The position numbers were made by a program, and so were the translations under genes. Of a stretch of 64,000 nt of DNA, positions 1 to 12,740 are shown one piece after another (within the stretch, counting starts at the first letter, position 1; each line of letters starts with the position of its first letter). Location of the stretch: NCBI RefSeq assembly GCF_032854445.1, contig NC_088295.1:26835385-26899384 (forward strand). Direction: 5' to 3'. This DNA is from Liolophura sinensis. Its lineage: Eukaryota > Mollusca > Polyplacophora > Chitonida > Chitonidae. The notes under the pieces are model-generated. The model was not told the DNA's origin. It saw nothing but the letters and a program-made list of their open reading frames with translations, and searched no databases.

Positions 1-271
1 TGTATAAGACACAAAAGTGTTCATTTTATATTCTGCATTGAAAGGCAGTAACGATTCGTTTTTAAATTACAAACAAATGTCCAATAACCATTAGTAAGAA
101 TACAGACCCTTTTATCTTTTCTGAAAACTTGCCTAAATAACTAACTTATATTCCTAACATTTTTGAGCGACCCAATGAGCATTCTTCAGCTGCAAAGTGC
201 GAGCACTGTCGATATATGGATCACGTGGATATCAACTGCAGTTAGCATTTTTTTTTCCTCGAATCGATACC
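1..271. other. Unassigned left edge
   Basis: No coding region or recognisable repeat was seen. It precedes the first copy of the 2-kb duplicated block. A poly-T run lies just before the detectable homology begins. Confidence 0.4.
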
Positions 272-2040
272 ATTTTTCGTGCACATCTCCATCTCATAGC
301 GATAAACTCCCACACATAAGTATTTCCTTCAGTCATTATCTCAGTGCAGTCTTTAACCACGCTTTGGTCGAAAAAGCTAGTGACGATGCCAAGCATGATT
401 CTGTCATTTCAGAGAAAAAGACGTGTTGTTCAGGACACGACAAGAGAATTTGGCATGACTTGGACTTTACCCATTTCACTTCTCTCGAAAAATGTAGGTT
501 TGTGTAGTTTGAACTCATTGAAAACATTTCAGTTCGAGCGAGTGTTGTGCTGTTAAATGAGCAAGGGTTGCGAGAATACTTTCTTGTTACGTGTGTTGGT
601 CTTTGTGAAGAAATGTGTAAAACCTTTTCGTGTGCATGCAGAAGCTGTTGCCCCTCCAGCACGGATATATGGATATATCAATGTCCACGAGTCGGCCAGA
701 CATTATTACACCGTCAGCATTCCATTGCGGAGATCTCTGAGCGACTGGATTGTTACATAGATCTAGAGTAATGAACTGGGTGCTCTATCCAAAATCCCCA
801 GTGATCCACGCACATTTTACAGAAACTGGAACTGCAACTGATCCTAACCAGAGGCCATTTGAGGCGGACCGAATTGGATTATCACTCAACAGAATAGACC
901 ATCGCTCGGAGATCAGACTCAACCCACTGTTCAAATCTTCGATAACAGGGTTGTAGCTTAGTAGCTTTTCGTACTGTTTGCCATGCACTAACTAATGCCC
1001 TCCATTGGTCAATTCTGCCCACCAGCTGGCAGTTCCAACGGCTCTTGGTCGAGAAAATACTACCACGTTCATAGCCAATCAAGCATTAAACTCTTACGAG
1101 CAAATCCTTCCAGCAGTAGAGTGAGCTTAATGCACGGGTTCCTAGCACTCGTTCTGACAGCCTTGGGCGTCTCCCAGACACTCTCCTATAGATATAAATA
1201 GCTGTTCGCCTATATTTCCAGGCTCTTAAGGTGAGATCAGGGTTCTTGTTAAAGTTGTACGACACAGACGTGGTTAAACATTGTGCTCTATATATTATTT
1301 GATTTGGAATTGTCCCGGATTCTTTTCCCCAGGCTATAGGTTAACCAGTTCTGCCGCCTGAATGGACCTCCTGAGACAAGCCAACTGTTGCCCATCCCAG
1401 GGCAATTCGACACAAGCTGTCTGCGTGACAAGTTGCTACTGTAGACACTGGTGCCGAGGAAATGTTATTCAAATCGTTTACTCTTTTCATGGCAATAATA
1501 AATAAAAAAAGATGGCTGAAAGTCATCTACCTGGAATTACAGGACCATTAAATAATACGTTGTTTATGATAGTTTGTCATTTAGACTGAAGCTGGAATAG
1601 AATTTATCTTCACATTTGATCTTATCAGGCTCAGTTTTCCTAAATCAAAATGTTACTTGTGCAGTATATTAAGTTTAGAAACTTGTAGAACACAATTGAT
1701 ACCTGAGTTATGTCCCCTAAAATGGCCTACAAGATTAATTCTGGTGACAAAAATACTTAGACAGCTCGTGAAACATGTTTGCTACATATATTGAGATGGG
1801 GTTTTGCTATCTAGATATCTTAAGAGATTGGAAATGATCTGCTTTCTTTACTGAAGATCTGAAAGAGAATAATCAATATATATGTGCTGACAAGACGGTT
1901 TAGTTATGATAAAAAAAATAGCTGTCGATGTAACTTTAATGTTGAGGCCAAGAAGATGGAGACATTTCCCATTCTGAATTTCGAGAGTTCCAATCTAAAT
2001 TGTTTGAAAAGAACCGTCGCCAAGTGTGTTTTGTTTTAAT
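272..2040 (+). repeat. Tandem block, copy A
   Basis: This stretch aligns in order with 2057-4280. Examples are 272-424 with 2057-2230, 660-945 with 2665-2960, 1350-1490 with 3385-3530 and 1540-1880 with 3700-4140. A shared stretch is TCTGTCATTTCAGAGAAAAA at about 400 and 2210. The copies have diverged by substitutions and indels, including about 230 bp present only in copy B near 2460-2690. Open frames on both strands are short and shift between the copies, so coding is unlikely. It could be a duplicated regulatory or non-coding transcript region, or part of an unidentified transposable element. Confidence 0.7.
1193..1332 (+). promoter_or_regulatory. TATA-like box followed by possible short intron
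   Basis: TATAAATA lies at 1193-1200. About 30 bp downstream is AAG/GTGAGA, which resembles a splice donor (GT at 1231). A pyrimidine-rich acceptor-like TCTTTTCCCCAG ends at 1332. In copy B the equivalent positions read TTGTAAATAG and the donor GT is lost, although an acceptor-like CTTCAG remains near 3365. This could be the promoter and first intron of a non-coding or short transcript. The pattern is short and could be chance. Confidence 0.2.
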
Positions 2041-2056
2041 CCTCACAAACCAGACT

Positions 2057-4280
2057 TTTCGTGCACATCTCAACTAGTCACAGCTCGTAACTCCCGACAC
2101 AAAAGTTTCTCCTCTTTATCCGCATGCGGTTTTATTCCCTGAATCATTTATACCTAAATGCAGTCTTCAGCCATGGTGTATTCGAAAAGCCTAGATGACA
2201 AGCACGATTCTGTCATTTCAGAGAAAAAGGTTTGACTTTGCCTGTGTAATCGATACTGTGTGGCTATTGAAAATATTTTAAATCGAATGTGTGTTGTGTT
2301 GGTGAATGTGCGAGAGTTCGGAGAATCCTTTTTTGTTGCATGTATCGGTTTCTGTGAAGAGGAGTCCAAACCCTTATCGTGTACAAGAAGAGACTGTTGC
2401 CCTTCCGGCGAGAATGTTTGTTCGGGCATTATGTTATGAACAAAGCTCGATTGAATTAACATATGTTGAAAGATGCTACTGTTCCAAATTCATGGATATT
2501 TAATGGCTCTATGTCGATGCATACCTTGTATCTCTGAGGCATGTGGTCCAAGGGCACATGGGTCAGATTACTATTAGATTGCTTTCAGAGTGTCAGTAGA
2601 AATATACTTGGTGGGATTATTTCGCTTAAACCTAGACACATTGTCAGAGAGAACACTAGAACTGCTGGGATATATAGATATATCAATGTCATTGAGTCAG
2701 CCGTACATGATAGCACTGTCAGCTTTCCATTGTGGACACCTCAAGGCGGCTGGGGTGTTACATTGGTTTAAAGGAATGAACTGGGTGCGGGCGAGGGCAT
2801 CCCTATCCAAAATCCCCATTGATCCAAGCGCAAATAACACAGACTGGAATTGAAATTGATCCTCCCCAGTGGCGATTTGAGACGCACCGAATGGGATTAT
2901 CACTCAGTAGAATAGACCAATGCTTGCAGATCGGGCTTAAGCCTCTCTTCAGATCTTTGATTTCTTTGAAGAAGGGCACAGAAAAACGGAGTTGCAATAC
3001 AAACGTTTAGTATTGATGGCGTGCAATGACTGACCAATTGTGCCCCACCAGATTAACATAGTCCCAAAACCCCCTTTTCGAGAAGATACTGGCAAGTTCT
3101 TTGCCAATCAAGCATTAAACTCTTAAGAATAAATCCTTGTCATCAGACTGAGCTCAATGCACGGGTTCCATAGCACTTGATCCTGCAGATTTGGGCGTCT
3201 CCCAGACACTGTCCTGTGGTTGTAAATAGTTCCTCATCTATATTTCCAGGTCTTTTGACTGAGTTCGGGTTGCTCATTACAGTTATACAATATGAACGTT
3301 GTTAAATACTGTGCTGTATTTATTACCTGATTTGGGATTGTGCTGGATTCTTTCCCCTACGCTTCAGGTTATAGGTTAATCACGTCTTTTGCCTGGGTGG
3401 GCCTCCTGTGACGAACCACTTGTTGCCTATCTGAGGGCAATCCAACACACGTGAAGAAGTTGCCAGGGCGACAAACTGTTACTTTAGACACTGACGTGTC
3501 AAGAATGTGTTAGTAAACGCCTTTACTATGTGTTTTTGAACATTTTTCTAGGGAAGAATAATCTAGAATCTAGATCTAGAATTACCCAAATTCTGTACCC
3601 TCATCACATTTAGGGAACAACAACATGAAAACAATGCAAAGGGACTAAACCTGTGGGATGATTAGTCCATTAAAATCATCCTGGTTTATGCATAAATAGA
3701 GACCCTTAATACCATGTTTACACGTGGGCAGTTAATTATCACTTAGAGTGGAGCTGAAGTAGATTTTATCTTCAGACTTGCTCTTGTTAACATTCAAAAC
3801 TAAAGGTTAACACTCGATGTCATGCTGTAGATATCGATTGTGTTGCTATGGCATCATGAACAGTAGAAGATGGGCTTTCTACTTTTATAATAAATTGTGC
3901 CCTGATTGTTACATAGGCCTCCATTTCGACACCAGTAGAACAGAATTTGTACCTTTTGATAAATCCTCTTGTAAAACCTAGAATATCTATGCTATTGAAT
4001 TCTAGGGTAAAATACTTTGACAGCAGATGATTGCTTATTGATATTGGGTTGTGTTATGCCTGGTTATTTTAATGGTAGGTTGGAAATGATCAATTTTCTT
4101 TATGGATTGTTCAACAAAGAATAATAGATACAAATGATAAGATTGGTTAACTGAAATAAAGAACAACAGTCACTATAATTTTTATAGGGAAAACAAGATT
4201 ACGTTAATCACCAAGAGATATCTGCTCATCTTCAGTATAATTACTTTCAAAAGCGCCTTCGCAAAGTTTCGTGTTGGAGA
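2057..4280 (+). repeat. Tandem block, copy B
   Basis: Second, longer copy of the 272-2040 block in the same orientation, directly adjacent. Collinear homology is clear to about 4150 and weaker to about 4280. It carries an extra segment near 2460-2690. No reading frame is shared intact with copy A. Confidence 0.7.
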
Positions 4281-6399
4281 AATTAATGCTGTAGAATTCC
4301 TACAGTCTGTGGAAATTAATTTACTGAAAGCTTTTGTATGGAAATGTTATAGAAAACTAGATGCATGTTATCTTAGAATTTCCTGAAAAATTAAAATGCT
4401 ATCTCCTCTCATTTAATCCATGCGTTTAAATAGCATGAATAGGTTTATGTCATTAAAAAATGTAAATAATAAGACGATGATGAATGCCGAATTTTCCCCT
4501 GACATCAGGACGTTCAAATCGTAATTGTGACACTGTACTAATGATACACACGTAGTTTCAAACATGTCAAAATCAAGGAGATAACATTTTTATTATCTTC
4601 ATCTAAACCTCAACTTCCAATCTAACGTATAATTGGTCTTCATTTTCGAAAATCAGTGAAGTTTATGTGGTTCACAGCTTACAGGGAACAAACAATCAAA
4701 AGATATCAATGGTCACAAGCAAAATATCAAAGAAGTATATACCTGCTTTATAGATCATTGTCATAATCGGAAAAAACTTTACTGATTAAAAAGTGATGAA
4801 ACCCGAGAAAATACCAAACTGATATATACAAAGTACCAAATCAAGAATCAACCAGATTTATGTAGATTCATTTGTATGATATGAACATACTTGTGTGTTA
4901 ATAACCAGAGCAAGCTTATCCTCGTCTCCTTTGCATTAAGTAACTGTAAATGTATTTTTCGAACAACGAATGGCGTATTCCATTCATCCCCATCAAAACA
5001 CCCAAACAAAACAAGATGTATGTTTGTAGTGTTTGTTAGTTAAAACCATTCTGTGACAATATGTGATATAGCAGAATACGGGATTAGCACTTAAATGCAA
5101 AATACACTATGCTCTGACAGATCTCGTTCGATGAAAAAAACTTTCTTTTCTGGAAGAAGTAATTTGAAGTAATTCGCGCAGAAGCCGGTTGGTGCATTAA
5201 AGGCATTAGGAAAATGGCAGTTGAAAGGAAAACAGGTACCCAAACACGGGTGAATAGAATGATCCTAAACACAGGAGTAACTAATAAAGCGTATTAACGT
5301 TACAAGTCTGGTGCACAGCACTGTGATGCACTAACGGAATCATGTGCCAGAACTTAACCGCAGTTTGCAAAGTAGTGCTTAAGTGATTAAAGCCTTCAGC
5401 TTTACTTTCTTTCGACGTCAGTATGTTCTACAAAGAAACACAGGCAAAGTGTATTTATACCAGATTTTCCACCTCTATTTCACACGGCACACTGTAAGAG
5501 TTTTAAATGAAATATGTTTATTTGCCACAACCATGGAAATGATGTTTCGTCAAAATGCAAACATACTGCACACGCCACTTTAGAAACAGTGTATCATGAA
5601 CAACGTATACAACAACTTAACATCGGTGGACTTGTAAAGTGAAGTGAAAGTAATCAAATAAAAACGAAAGATTAACAAATGCGAATACTGTGCCTTAACG
5701 TCTTACTTATCAATATCAAGCACCCGCCGATTTAACCTTTTGGCGGTCAAGACTATAGAAAACGATGTGGATCATATTAAATGAAACCTTTCACAACTGT
5801 ATCTGGACATTTGTAATGAAAACATGTATCTTCGCTTGCTATATCCGACAGAAGATGCAATACGTATTAGCTCATGTTTTACTACTAGCCTATTGGTACC
5901 TCATTAGCTAGTAACACTACATTTTGACACTTGTTTAGTCATCAACCTCTAAGGCACTTGAACTGGACATTCTTAACATTCAAGTGAAGTAGAGGGAAAA
6001 TAAGCAACAAATTGCGCCTATACATGTGGTTGCTACATATCACATATATTACAGTCGTTGTAGAGAGCATCCATATACTGTATTCTACGTAAAAAGATGA
6101 ACTGTACAAGGAATGATGTGACCTTAACAGAATGATGTTAACAGTCTCCTTTCTCGAGGACCTGCTATTAGTTTTGCGGTCTTATAGACGGACCTTTTCA
6201 GCCCATTACGATTGTGGATTCTACAGAACTTGATCTTTATGAGATTAGATCAAATGGAATTAACCAAGTGACTGGCACATGGGATCAGCTGACAGGACCA
6301 TGGTATCTGCTATAATGCCCAGGAGTTCCTAATGCTGACAGATGTCTTCCTGAAGGCCTTCCTATGCATTTGTCTGCTAACGAAATGTCATCACTGGTA
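4281..6399. other. Unassigned AT-rich intergenic or intronic DNA
   Basis: I found no conserved protein motif, RNA gene or recognisable repeat here. Open frames are under 70 codons on either strand, as expected by chance. Confidence 0.4.
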
Positions 6400-7175
6400 T
6401 CCGTAGAAGTAAGATGTCCACCGGTCATGGTAATAATACCCGACCAGTCTAACTTTTTCCTCAGGTATGATTGGCTTCAGGAGTTCTAGACGAGGAAGAG
6501 TCCAGACTACAATCAACCAAAGATAACCATGTACATTTTATACAGGATTAAATTCACCACGATAATAATCCGTGTCTACCATGGTAGCTCCCAGCGGGCT
6601 TTGTGGTAGAGGTAAAGTAAAGGCAAAGAGGCGTGGCATTAACAAGACAGAATCTGTCATCTTATGTATGCGTGGGCATAATCCTTACTTTCATGCTGAC
6701 ACCGAACTAATTCCACCCATAGAAGTGACCTCTCTCAAGTTACAAACACCGCTTTGACAGGTATCAGTGAAGAAGACGCGTTGTATTCTTGTCACATTGT
6801 CTGTTCAATTCCCTCCCTAACGAAATGGGTCAAATTTTGATGCATGATATGCATAGGAACTCTGACAGACCCAGACTCAAAAGCATCAAGCGGTCATATT
6901 TTAACAACCACGTTATCAATTTCTGATTCTGAATAACTTCAAAGGCACCCAGGGTTTTGCTCTTTGCACATTATTGTTAATAAATCGGATACAAAGAGTC
7001 TGTCCGTGGATGGCAAATTTAAAATGTTCATCACCGTATTCCAAAGGGAGCCAGGAACCACTGAAGTGATCTACATTATGTGCTCCTCAACTACTCCACG
7101 GTATGGGCAAATGCCTTCTGGCAACGCTGATTCTTTTAACATGCCTAATGTCACTAATTCGTCGAGCGTTTCATA
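6400..7175 (+). pseudogene. Possible decayed LTR-retrotransposon polyprotein fragment
   Basis: Two short translated patches on the plus strand loosely recall the protease region of Gypsy-type polyproteins. One is DWLQ-like (near 6460-6490). The other is SLSVDGKFK-like, followed by a TTP..G segment (near 6995-7110), similar to the stretch before the LLGRPA motif in such proteins. Frames are broken by stops and frameshifts, and no LTRs were seen. The match is from memory of family patterns and is weak. Confidence 0.2.
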
Positions 7176-7626
7176 ATAACCTATAACCTTCTACACCTTC
7201 TACCAACGTTTTTTAATAGTTAGATCTATATTCCGTTACGCCTGAATAACTTTTTGGATAAATTAAGAACCAGTCAAAATTTAATGAAGAGATCTATGAC
7301 GAAATGAATATACTCAGGGATACGAGAACGTTACGTAATGAACACCGTTGTAACTATTACAAGCGACGGCAATTCAGCCTTCCAAACACAAGAATATCTT
7401 CACAACAACGAAATTAACCTGCCCCGTAGTTTTAAATTTGGGCACATGTGTATGAGGAGCGGAGTTTGACCATATAATTTGGCTTTGCAATTATGGGTGT
7501 CAGGCTATTGACTTATATACACACAGCAATAATGGAAGAGTCGACGGCGTTCGATTTCCTTTGTGTTAAACCATAAGAAAATAAAGACTGGTTTCTCGTC
7601 AGGGGTTCTCCCGTAATGATATATCC

Positions 7627-7627
7627 C

Positions 7628-7725
<98 letters not shown>

Positions 7726-7738
7726 TGTGTGTGTGTGT
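7627..7738. repeat. (TA)n(GT)n compound microsatellite
   Basis: About 95 bp of nearly pure TA dinucleotides, with one GT interruption near 7643, runs into eight GT units at 7723-7738. It lies about 230 bp beyond the stop codon of the GTPase gene, on that gene's downstream side. It is a likely length-variable locus. Confidence 0.97.
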
Positions 7739-7970
7739 AATCCCAGGTCACAGCCAGCTTGTTTTCAGCCAACATAACCAAACGGCATGTTAATAAAGAA
7801 TTGTTCTAACGCATTCACAATAAGAGAACAACACTGAAAATTTGAAATGTGTGAACAGTTTGAAGAAAGAGCAGGAGAATGTGCAAATGTTTGGTCACCA
7901 AGTAGGGTATACATAGAAACATCCAGCCTTGAAACACAGCGAATCAAGTTTTCACAGACACATTCACTTC

Positions 7971-8702
7971 TTAACTAGGTGCACACTCGTTCATTTCACT
8001 CTTTTTTGCCTTATTAGACGAACGTTTCACCTTGGGTCGGCTTCCTCGTCTGATAAGACTGCGACTTCTTGAAAACTTCTTTGTCTCTTTGTCACCTTGT
8101 TCCTCTGAGCTGGTGTCGTCGGAAGACACGACTGTGGTGACGGAAAGGCGCCTGCGCAACATGGGCTCTAACTTCCTCATGTAGGGCAGTTTGGCCTGGT
8201 CTAACAGCAGCTTAAATATATCTAATACACTTTGTCCAGTTTTAGCCGACACTTCCAGGAAAGACTGCATTCCATCATCGTACAACCAATGAATGACGTC
8301 TTCCTGTGTAACCTGTCTGTCCTCCTCGCAGTCAGCCTTGTTACCAACGACAACACAGGGCAAATCCTCGTAACTAGTGCGCTCTTCTTTTATCTGTTCC
8401 CGTATCCGCCGAACCTCCTCGAAGGAATGGAAATTGCAGATATCGTACACCAAGACAAAGGCATGTGCTGTGGAGATGGAGAGTCGCCTCATGGCAGGGA
8501 AGGCAAGATTTCCGGCCGTATCAAGAATATCCACTTTTATAAGAGATCCCTGAACATCGTACTCTTTACAATACAGATCTTCTATTGTTTCTTTGTAGGT
8601 GTCCGAAAATGAATCCTGGAGGAAGCGCTTTATAATGGAACTTTTCCCAACGCCTCCTGCTCCAAGAAACACCAAACGATGCCGTTGCTCGACGTCTGCC
8701 AT
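7971..8702 (-). CDS. Ras-family small GTPase, Dexras/Rhes/Ras-dva-like
   Basis: A 243-residue GTP-binding signalling switch of the Ras superfamily. Seen in the sequence: P-loop GAGGVGKS at residues 14-21, effector threonine T39 within YKETIED, G3 motif DTAGN at 61-65, NKAD at 121-124 and EVSAK at 150-154. After G3 it has FPAMRRLSI, typical of the Dexras/Rhes and Ras-dva groups. The Ras Gln61 position is Asn65, as I recall for Rhes, which may lower intrinsic GTP hydrolysis. Residues 176-239 form a Ser/Arg/Lys-rich extension, and the protein ends in a CaaX box, CAPS, so farnesylation and membrane attachment are predicted; Pro at a2 is unusual. The start is well supported: A at -3, G at +4, and an in-frame TAA nine codons upstream. 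The gene is uninterrupted by introns. Whether it is an ortholog of Ras-dva or of Dexras needs a phylogeny. Confidence 0.93.
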   Translation of the reverse strand: MADVEQRHRLVFLGAGGVGKSSIIKRFLQDSFSDTYKETIEDLYCKEYDVQGSLIKVDILDTAGNLAFPAMRRLSISTAHAFVLVYDICNFHSFEEVRRIREQIKEERTSYEDLPCVVVGNKADCEEDRQVTQEDVIHWLYDDGMQSFLEVSAKTGQSVLDIFKLLLDQAKLPYMRKLEPMLRRRLSVTTVVSSDDTSSEEQGDKETKKFSRSRSLIRRGSRPKVKRSSNKAKKSEMNECAPS

Positions 8703-11700
8703 TCTTCCACATTCACTTTTGTTACATTAAAAGCAGGCCTCACTTACACATCCATTAGCCTTCGCGGCCGATCTCCGAAAAGACTTTCGGAGTGTAAAGA
8801 TCTTAAGCATGTATACAAAAAATCTGCGGCAGCGTCTGATGTTTCGTAACACCAGCGGGCAAAACAAGGTTGGTGTTTTCGTTCAGTCACCAGGCTTATA
8901 TTAATGACGTATTATCTGGTTGTAGCAGTATGTGTAATTTACTCCGTAAAAGTGATCCTGTGTCCACCAGGATAGAGGAAATACCTCCTGAGTCCACCGC
9001 CAGCCTTCACACTGTCTTAAAACGGTAGCGCCCTGGGCATGTGATAGCTCGCCACACGTGGAACTGGCTGGACGTATCTGAAAGAAATTCAGAATTGGAA
9101 TCAGATTGACAATAGATGTTCAGAAGCACAGTCACAAAAGTATACCCCAGTGTAACAAAAAAAGGAGATCAGGTTATTTATTACGTTTCATTTATTTTCA
9201 CAGAACATAGTCTGAATTCTAGGCCAGACCGACTCCCCAGATGGATATTAACGAGTAACCGTAGGACTTCCGACAAGACTATTACAATAAATGCCATTCC
9301 CACTGTACTGATATTTGGTTTCTAGCAGTAGCGATAAAGGCAGGAAGTGTCTAATCGATTCACAGCCTACGGAAAGGAGTTCCGTATAATGACAGGACTC
9401 TTGACCAAATCTACCCCACTCTGATCGTCATCTATTTAGCAGAGTGTCATCTCTGCCATAAACCTATCATGGCTGCAGTGTACTCCCTAGACAGAAGATC
9501 CATTTGATGCTGTCGTGTAGTAAAAATCCTTCAAGTCAATGTTCTTTGGCTAAAGATCGCCGGTGTACCAACGATTACCTGTGTCAGATAAACCAGTGGA
9601 GTTGGCTTAACAGGCCACAGTAGCTTCGCGTGGACATCCCTCCTCTCCATCAGCTTCAGCCTAATACCCTGAAATTGCTCGGTGCTGGGATTTATTACGA
9701 GGCTGTTAACTTGTCCTGAACGCAATCCTATGAACGATTTATGAACAGATTGAATAATATTTTTGGCGTGATGTTTGTGTTTTAAGGCTATCTAAACTGT
9801 ATTAATAGTGAAGAACATCCCATTTTGTATGACTACCGAGCTGAAAGTAATAAGTCCGTTCGTTTTATGTTTTCCCTATTGTTTCCTGCTTCCGATGCAA
9901 TCCATCAAACCTTAATTTCTACATTAAAGAGAAAATCTGCACCCGTTTCCAGGGTAACACGAATTAAACGGCGTTCAAACATCATGCCGTTGCTAATCTA
10001 GTAGTTTCGCGTAGGAGCCGCGTCCAGATAAACCGTGGTTTTAGATAAACCACTTCCGTATCAAGCAAATACGATACAAAAAGAAATGGAGGTATCCTGG
10101 TGCTACATGGGGAGCTTTATATAGCAGTAGTCTGGTCTAGCACCACGATACTACATCCGTTTCCAGATTCAAGGCTGGCACAATCATTCCATTACTGTAG
10201 TTTGCCGCATGGTACGGAAGACTCAAATCTGTCTGGGCATCTACAATGTGATGAACTGATTACGAAAGCTACAAAGCGGTGCCACGATCCGTTATACTTC
10301 TCCACACGGCGCTCATGTCTACTCGCCCCAGTGCTTAAAGATTAGCAGCTAATCATCAAATTCATTTTTTTTTCAGGTGCCATGAAAAAAGCACCCCGGC
10401 GTTCTGATACGTCTATCCTTTCCTCTCGGAAGAGCTCATGGCAAAAGCGTCTGCTCTCGCTCAATGTCTATGCATTGGGTATTGTCTTCACAATCTAACA
10501 ACAATACTCATGAGGCTTTTATTTCCACAAAATAGAGTTTCTCCTATATTTTAGTTCCTTGTTTTATTTCCTTGGGCTTTTAGATCCGTGTGAACGATGA
10601 ATGAACTTTAAGAGAAACACAAACACCAAAGAACAATTGCTGGCTTTGTTGTTGATCAGAATTTGTTGACTGCATACGTCTGGTTTCTTGAAATTTTGCC
10701 GTTGGGGCAGGCATGTCCTAAGCAGTCTCTGCTAATGTGTTAAAGCCCTGAGTACTATTTTTGACGGGGTGATTCTTCTGTATATGGCGGTGAAATTGAT
10801 CCTAACAATTCTCCAGGATAATCAGGCGGATTAAGACCAGAGCTTTTTCAACGCCGGTGCTGGCCCTGTGAGAGCAAGAATGAGGGAGCAGCTGATACTG
10901 CCCTCTGTAGAGCAATTTAGCCAGCAACAGTAATTGTTTAACATGTACGTAGGCCTGGAATGTAAGAGGATGTGTGCCAGAAATAGACAATATTGGCGGT
11001 TATCCGAGACAATGCGTACCAGGCATTGCCCACGACCAGTTTCTGACAATCAGTATCTTCAGTGATCTTTAATAAATATTAGAGTAGCATCGACGTGAGT
11101 TTAGCGAAGGTAAAGTTTATTCATTTAGTATAGAAACGTTATGAGGGCTTACAGCTGGTCGAGGGAATTATGAACTAATGCATGGTATCCATTTTCAATC
11201 GAGCTTGTCTTCCATTCTCAACATTTAAGAATTCCTACACAGTAAAGATAGCTTTATACCCAACACATAAGACAACTGGCTGAATTAATAAGAAGATAAA
11301 CACATTTAATACCTCAGGAGGTCAGTTGTCCTATTGTTAACTCGTGGCATCCAATAAAAGCGTTGAAATCTCTTTAAAAATGACTGCCACACATTCAGGC
11401 AAGAATAAAAACAGTCAGAATTATAAGAATAAACGCATAGAATAAAACTCTAACTGAGGTAAATTTACAAGATCCAGATTTCACCGGCAAAACGTTCGAC
11501 CATTTGCCAATTATCACACTGTCGTCCCTGCGCTGGTTATACTCTCCATCCTGTAAGTCTTTTCGTATATTACATACCGGGTATATCCATTCTGAGCTTA
11601 CATAATCAAATGTAGACATTAACACGGTTGTTGATATTTGCGCTCATTTCGTTCGTGCAACTGCAAACTGTTACCCTTTCACAGAACAGGACAAATCAAT

Positions 11701-12639
11701 GATAGTGTACTTTGAAACCTTTCAAGCCATCAGACTTGCAGTTTTCCAGCATGGGCTAGATTGTCAGTGAATACTTGCAGTTTACAGGCGTTAGAGTCTG
11801 GCTACTACAGACAATTGCTATTAGGGAGTTGTTCCAGCAGACTACCAGACCGCGGAGTGGAATTCGGTCCAGATATGCGTCTGTATTCAGGAACGCTGTC
11901 GTAGACAGACCACGTATAAGAGTGATTGAACAACAGAAGCTGGGGTTGTGCCATGAGCCAAGAGCTAAAGCTTGTCTATAACCAATAAAATTACATTATC
12001 TTCTCATTTATCTGCCCAATTGCATCCGTCCTCCCTGCCCATGCGCTAGGCTTATGTCGCCATGATCTTCTCACTTGGCAGTGGAAAGTGTATTCAGGAA
12101 CAAACCTGACTTCACACTGTGGATCCATACAATATTAGAGACAAGCGGGAACATCATCCGAGGTGAAAGACATGGATCTAGCAGTGCCAGGAATTCAGGC
12201 AAAAAAGAAGGTTTTTAAGTAAGAAAGTGTTACACGCAGTCATCAGTTACAACTTTGAGTGCTTTCACAAACAATGCAACCAAAGAAGTTTTTATTTCAC
12301 ATGCTCTGGGAATTCGAAAAAAAGATCAAATTTGGACGGAACCCAGAGAAAAACTACGAAAACAGAAGTTCATAGCTTCAAGTGTCGCTAGAATCATTCT
12401 ACGGCCTAAAACTATATTGGCCATATTTCAGCCACATCTTGGCGAGAAGTGTCTCCACAAGCTCACAGTCCTTGAAACTTTCTACGCTAGCATGTTTCAA
12501 GGGTGTCATTCCAAACATTTGCCACCCTGTATGTTAGCGATGTCCAGAGAAAAACTCATCACTTTAATTGGTAAATAACAGACGGGGAATCCAGTATAAT
12601 TTAATTAGAACGAGATGTCATCGCCATTGATTTTTGTGG
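8703..12639. other. Unassigned region upstream of the GTPase gene
   Basis: This must hold the GTPase 5' UTR and promoter near 8703-9000, read on the minus strand, but I see no clear TATA box. The rest contains no recognisable coding exon or repeat. Open frames of up to 107 codons (12255-12578) show no known motif. Confidence 0.4.
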
Positions 12640-12740
12640 CGCTCTGAGACAGCTGTTGAATTGTATAAGCCGCGTTCTGACCGTCTGGACGGCTTTTCCT
12701 GTCAAAATTCAACAGCCCTAGATAATCGATCCTCAGAGCG
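12640..12740. repeat. Imperfect inverted repeat (hairpin)
   Basis: CGCTCTGAG at 12640-12648 pairs with CTCAGAGCG at 12732-12740, and CTGTTGAATT at 12653-12662 pairs with AATTCAACAG at 12706-12715. The loop contains the small palindrome CCGTC/GACGG. The arms are separated by unequal bulges. It could be a small non-autonomous DNA transposon remnant or a structured transcript. There is no coding context. Confidence 0.7.

Noticed and set aside
336-662. Minus-strand frames in the 2-kb duplicated block (also 2154-2462)
   Set aside because: The similarity between the two peptides follows from DNA duplication. Frames and ends differ and there is no recognised domain.
7599-7781. Ile/Tyr-repeat open frame
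   Set aside because: Translation of the TA microsatellite.
8232-8612. 126-codon plus-strand frame opposite the GTPase
   Set aside because: Antisense shadow of a well-supported coding region.
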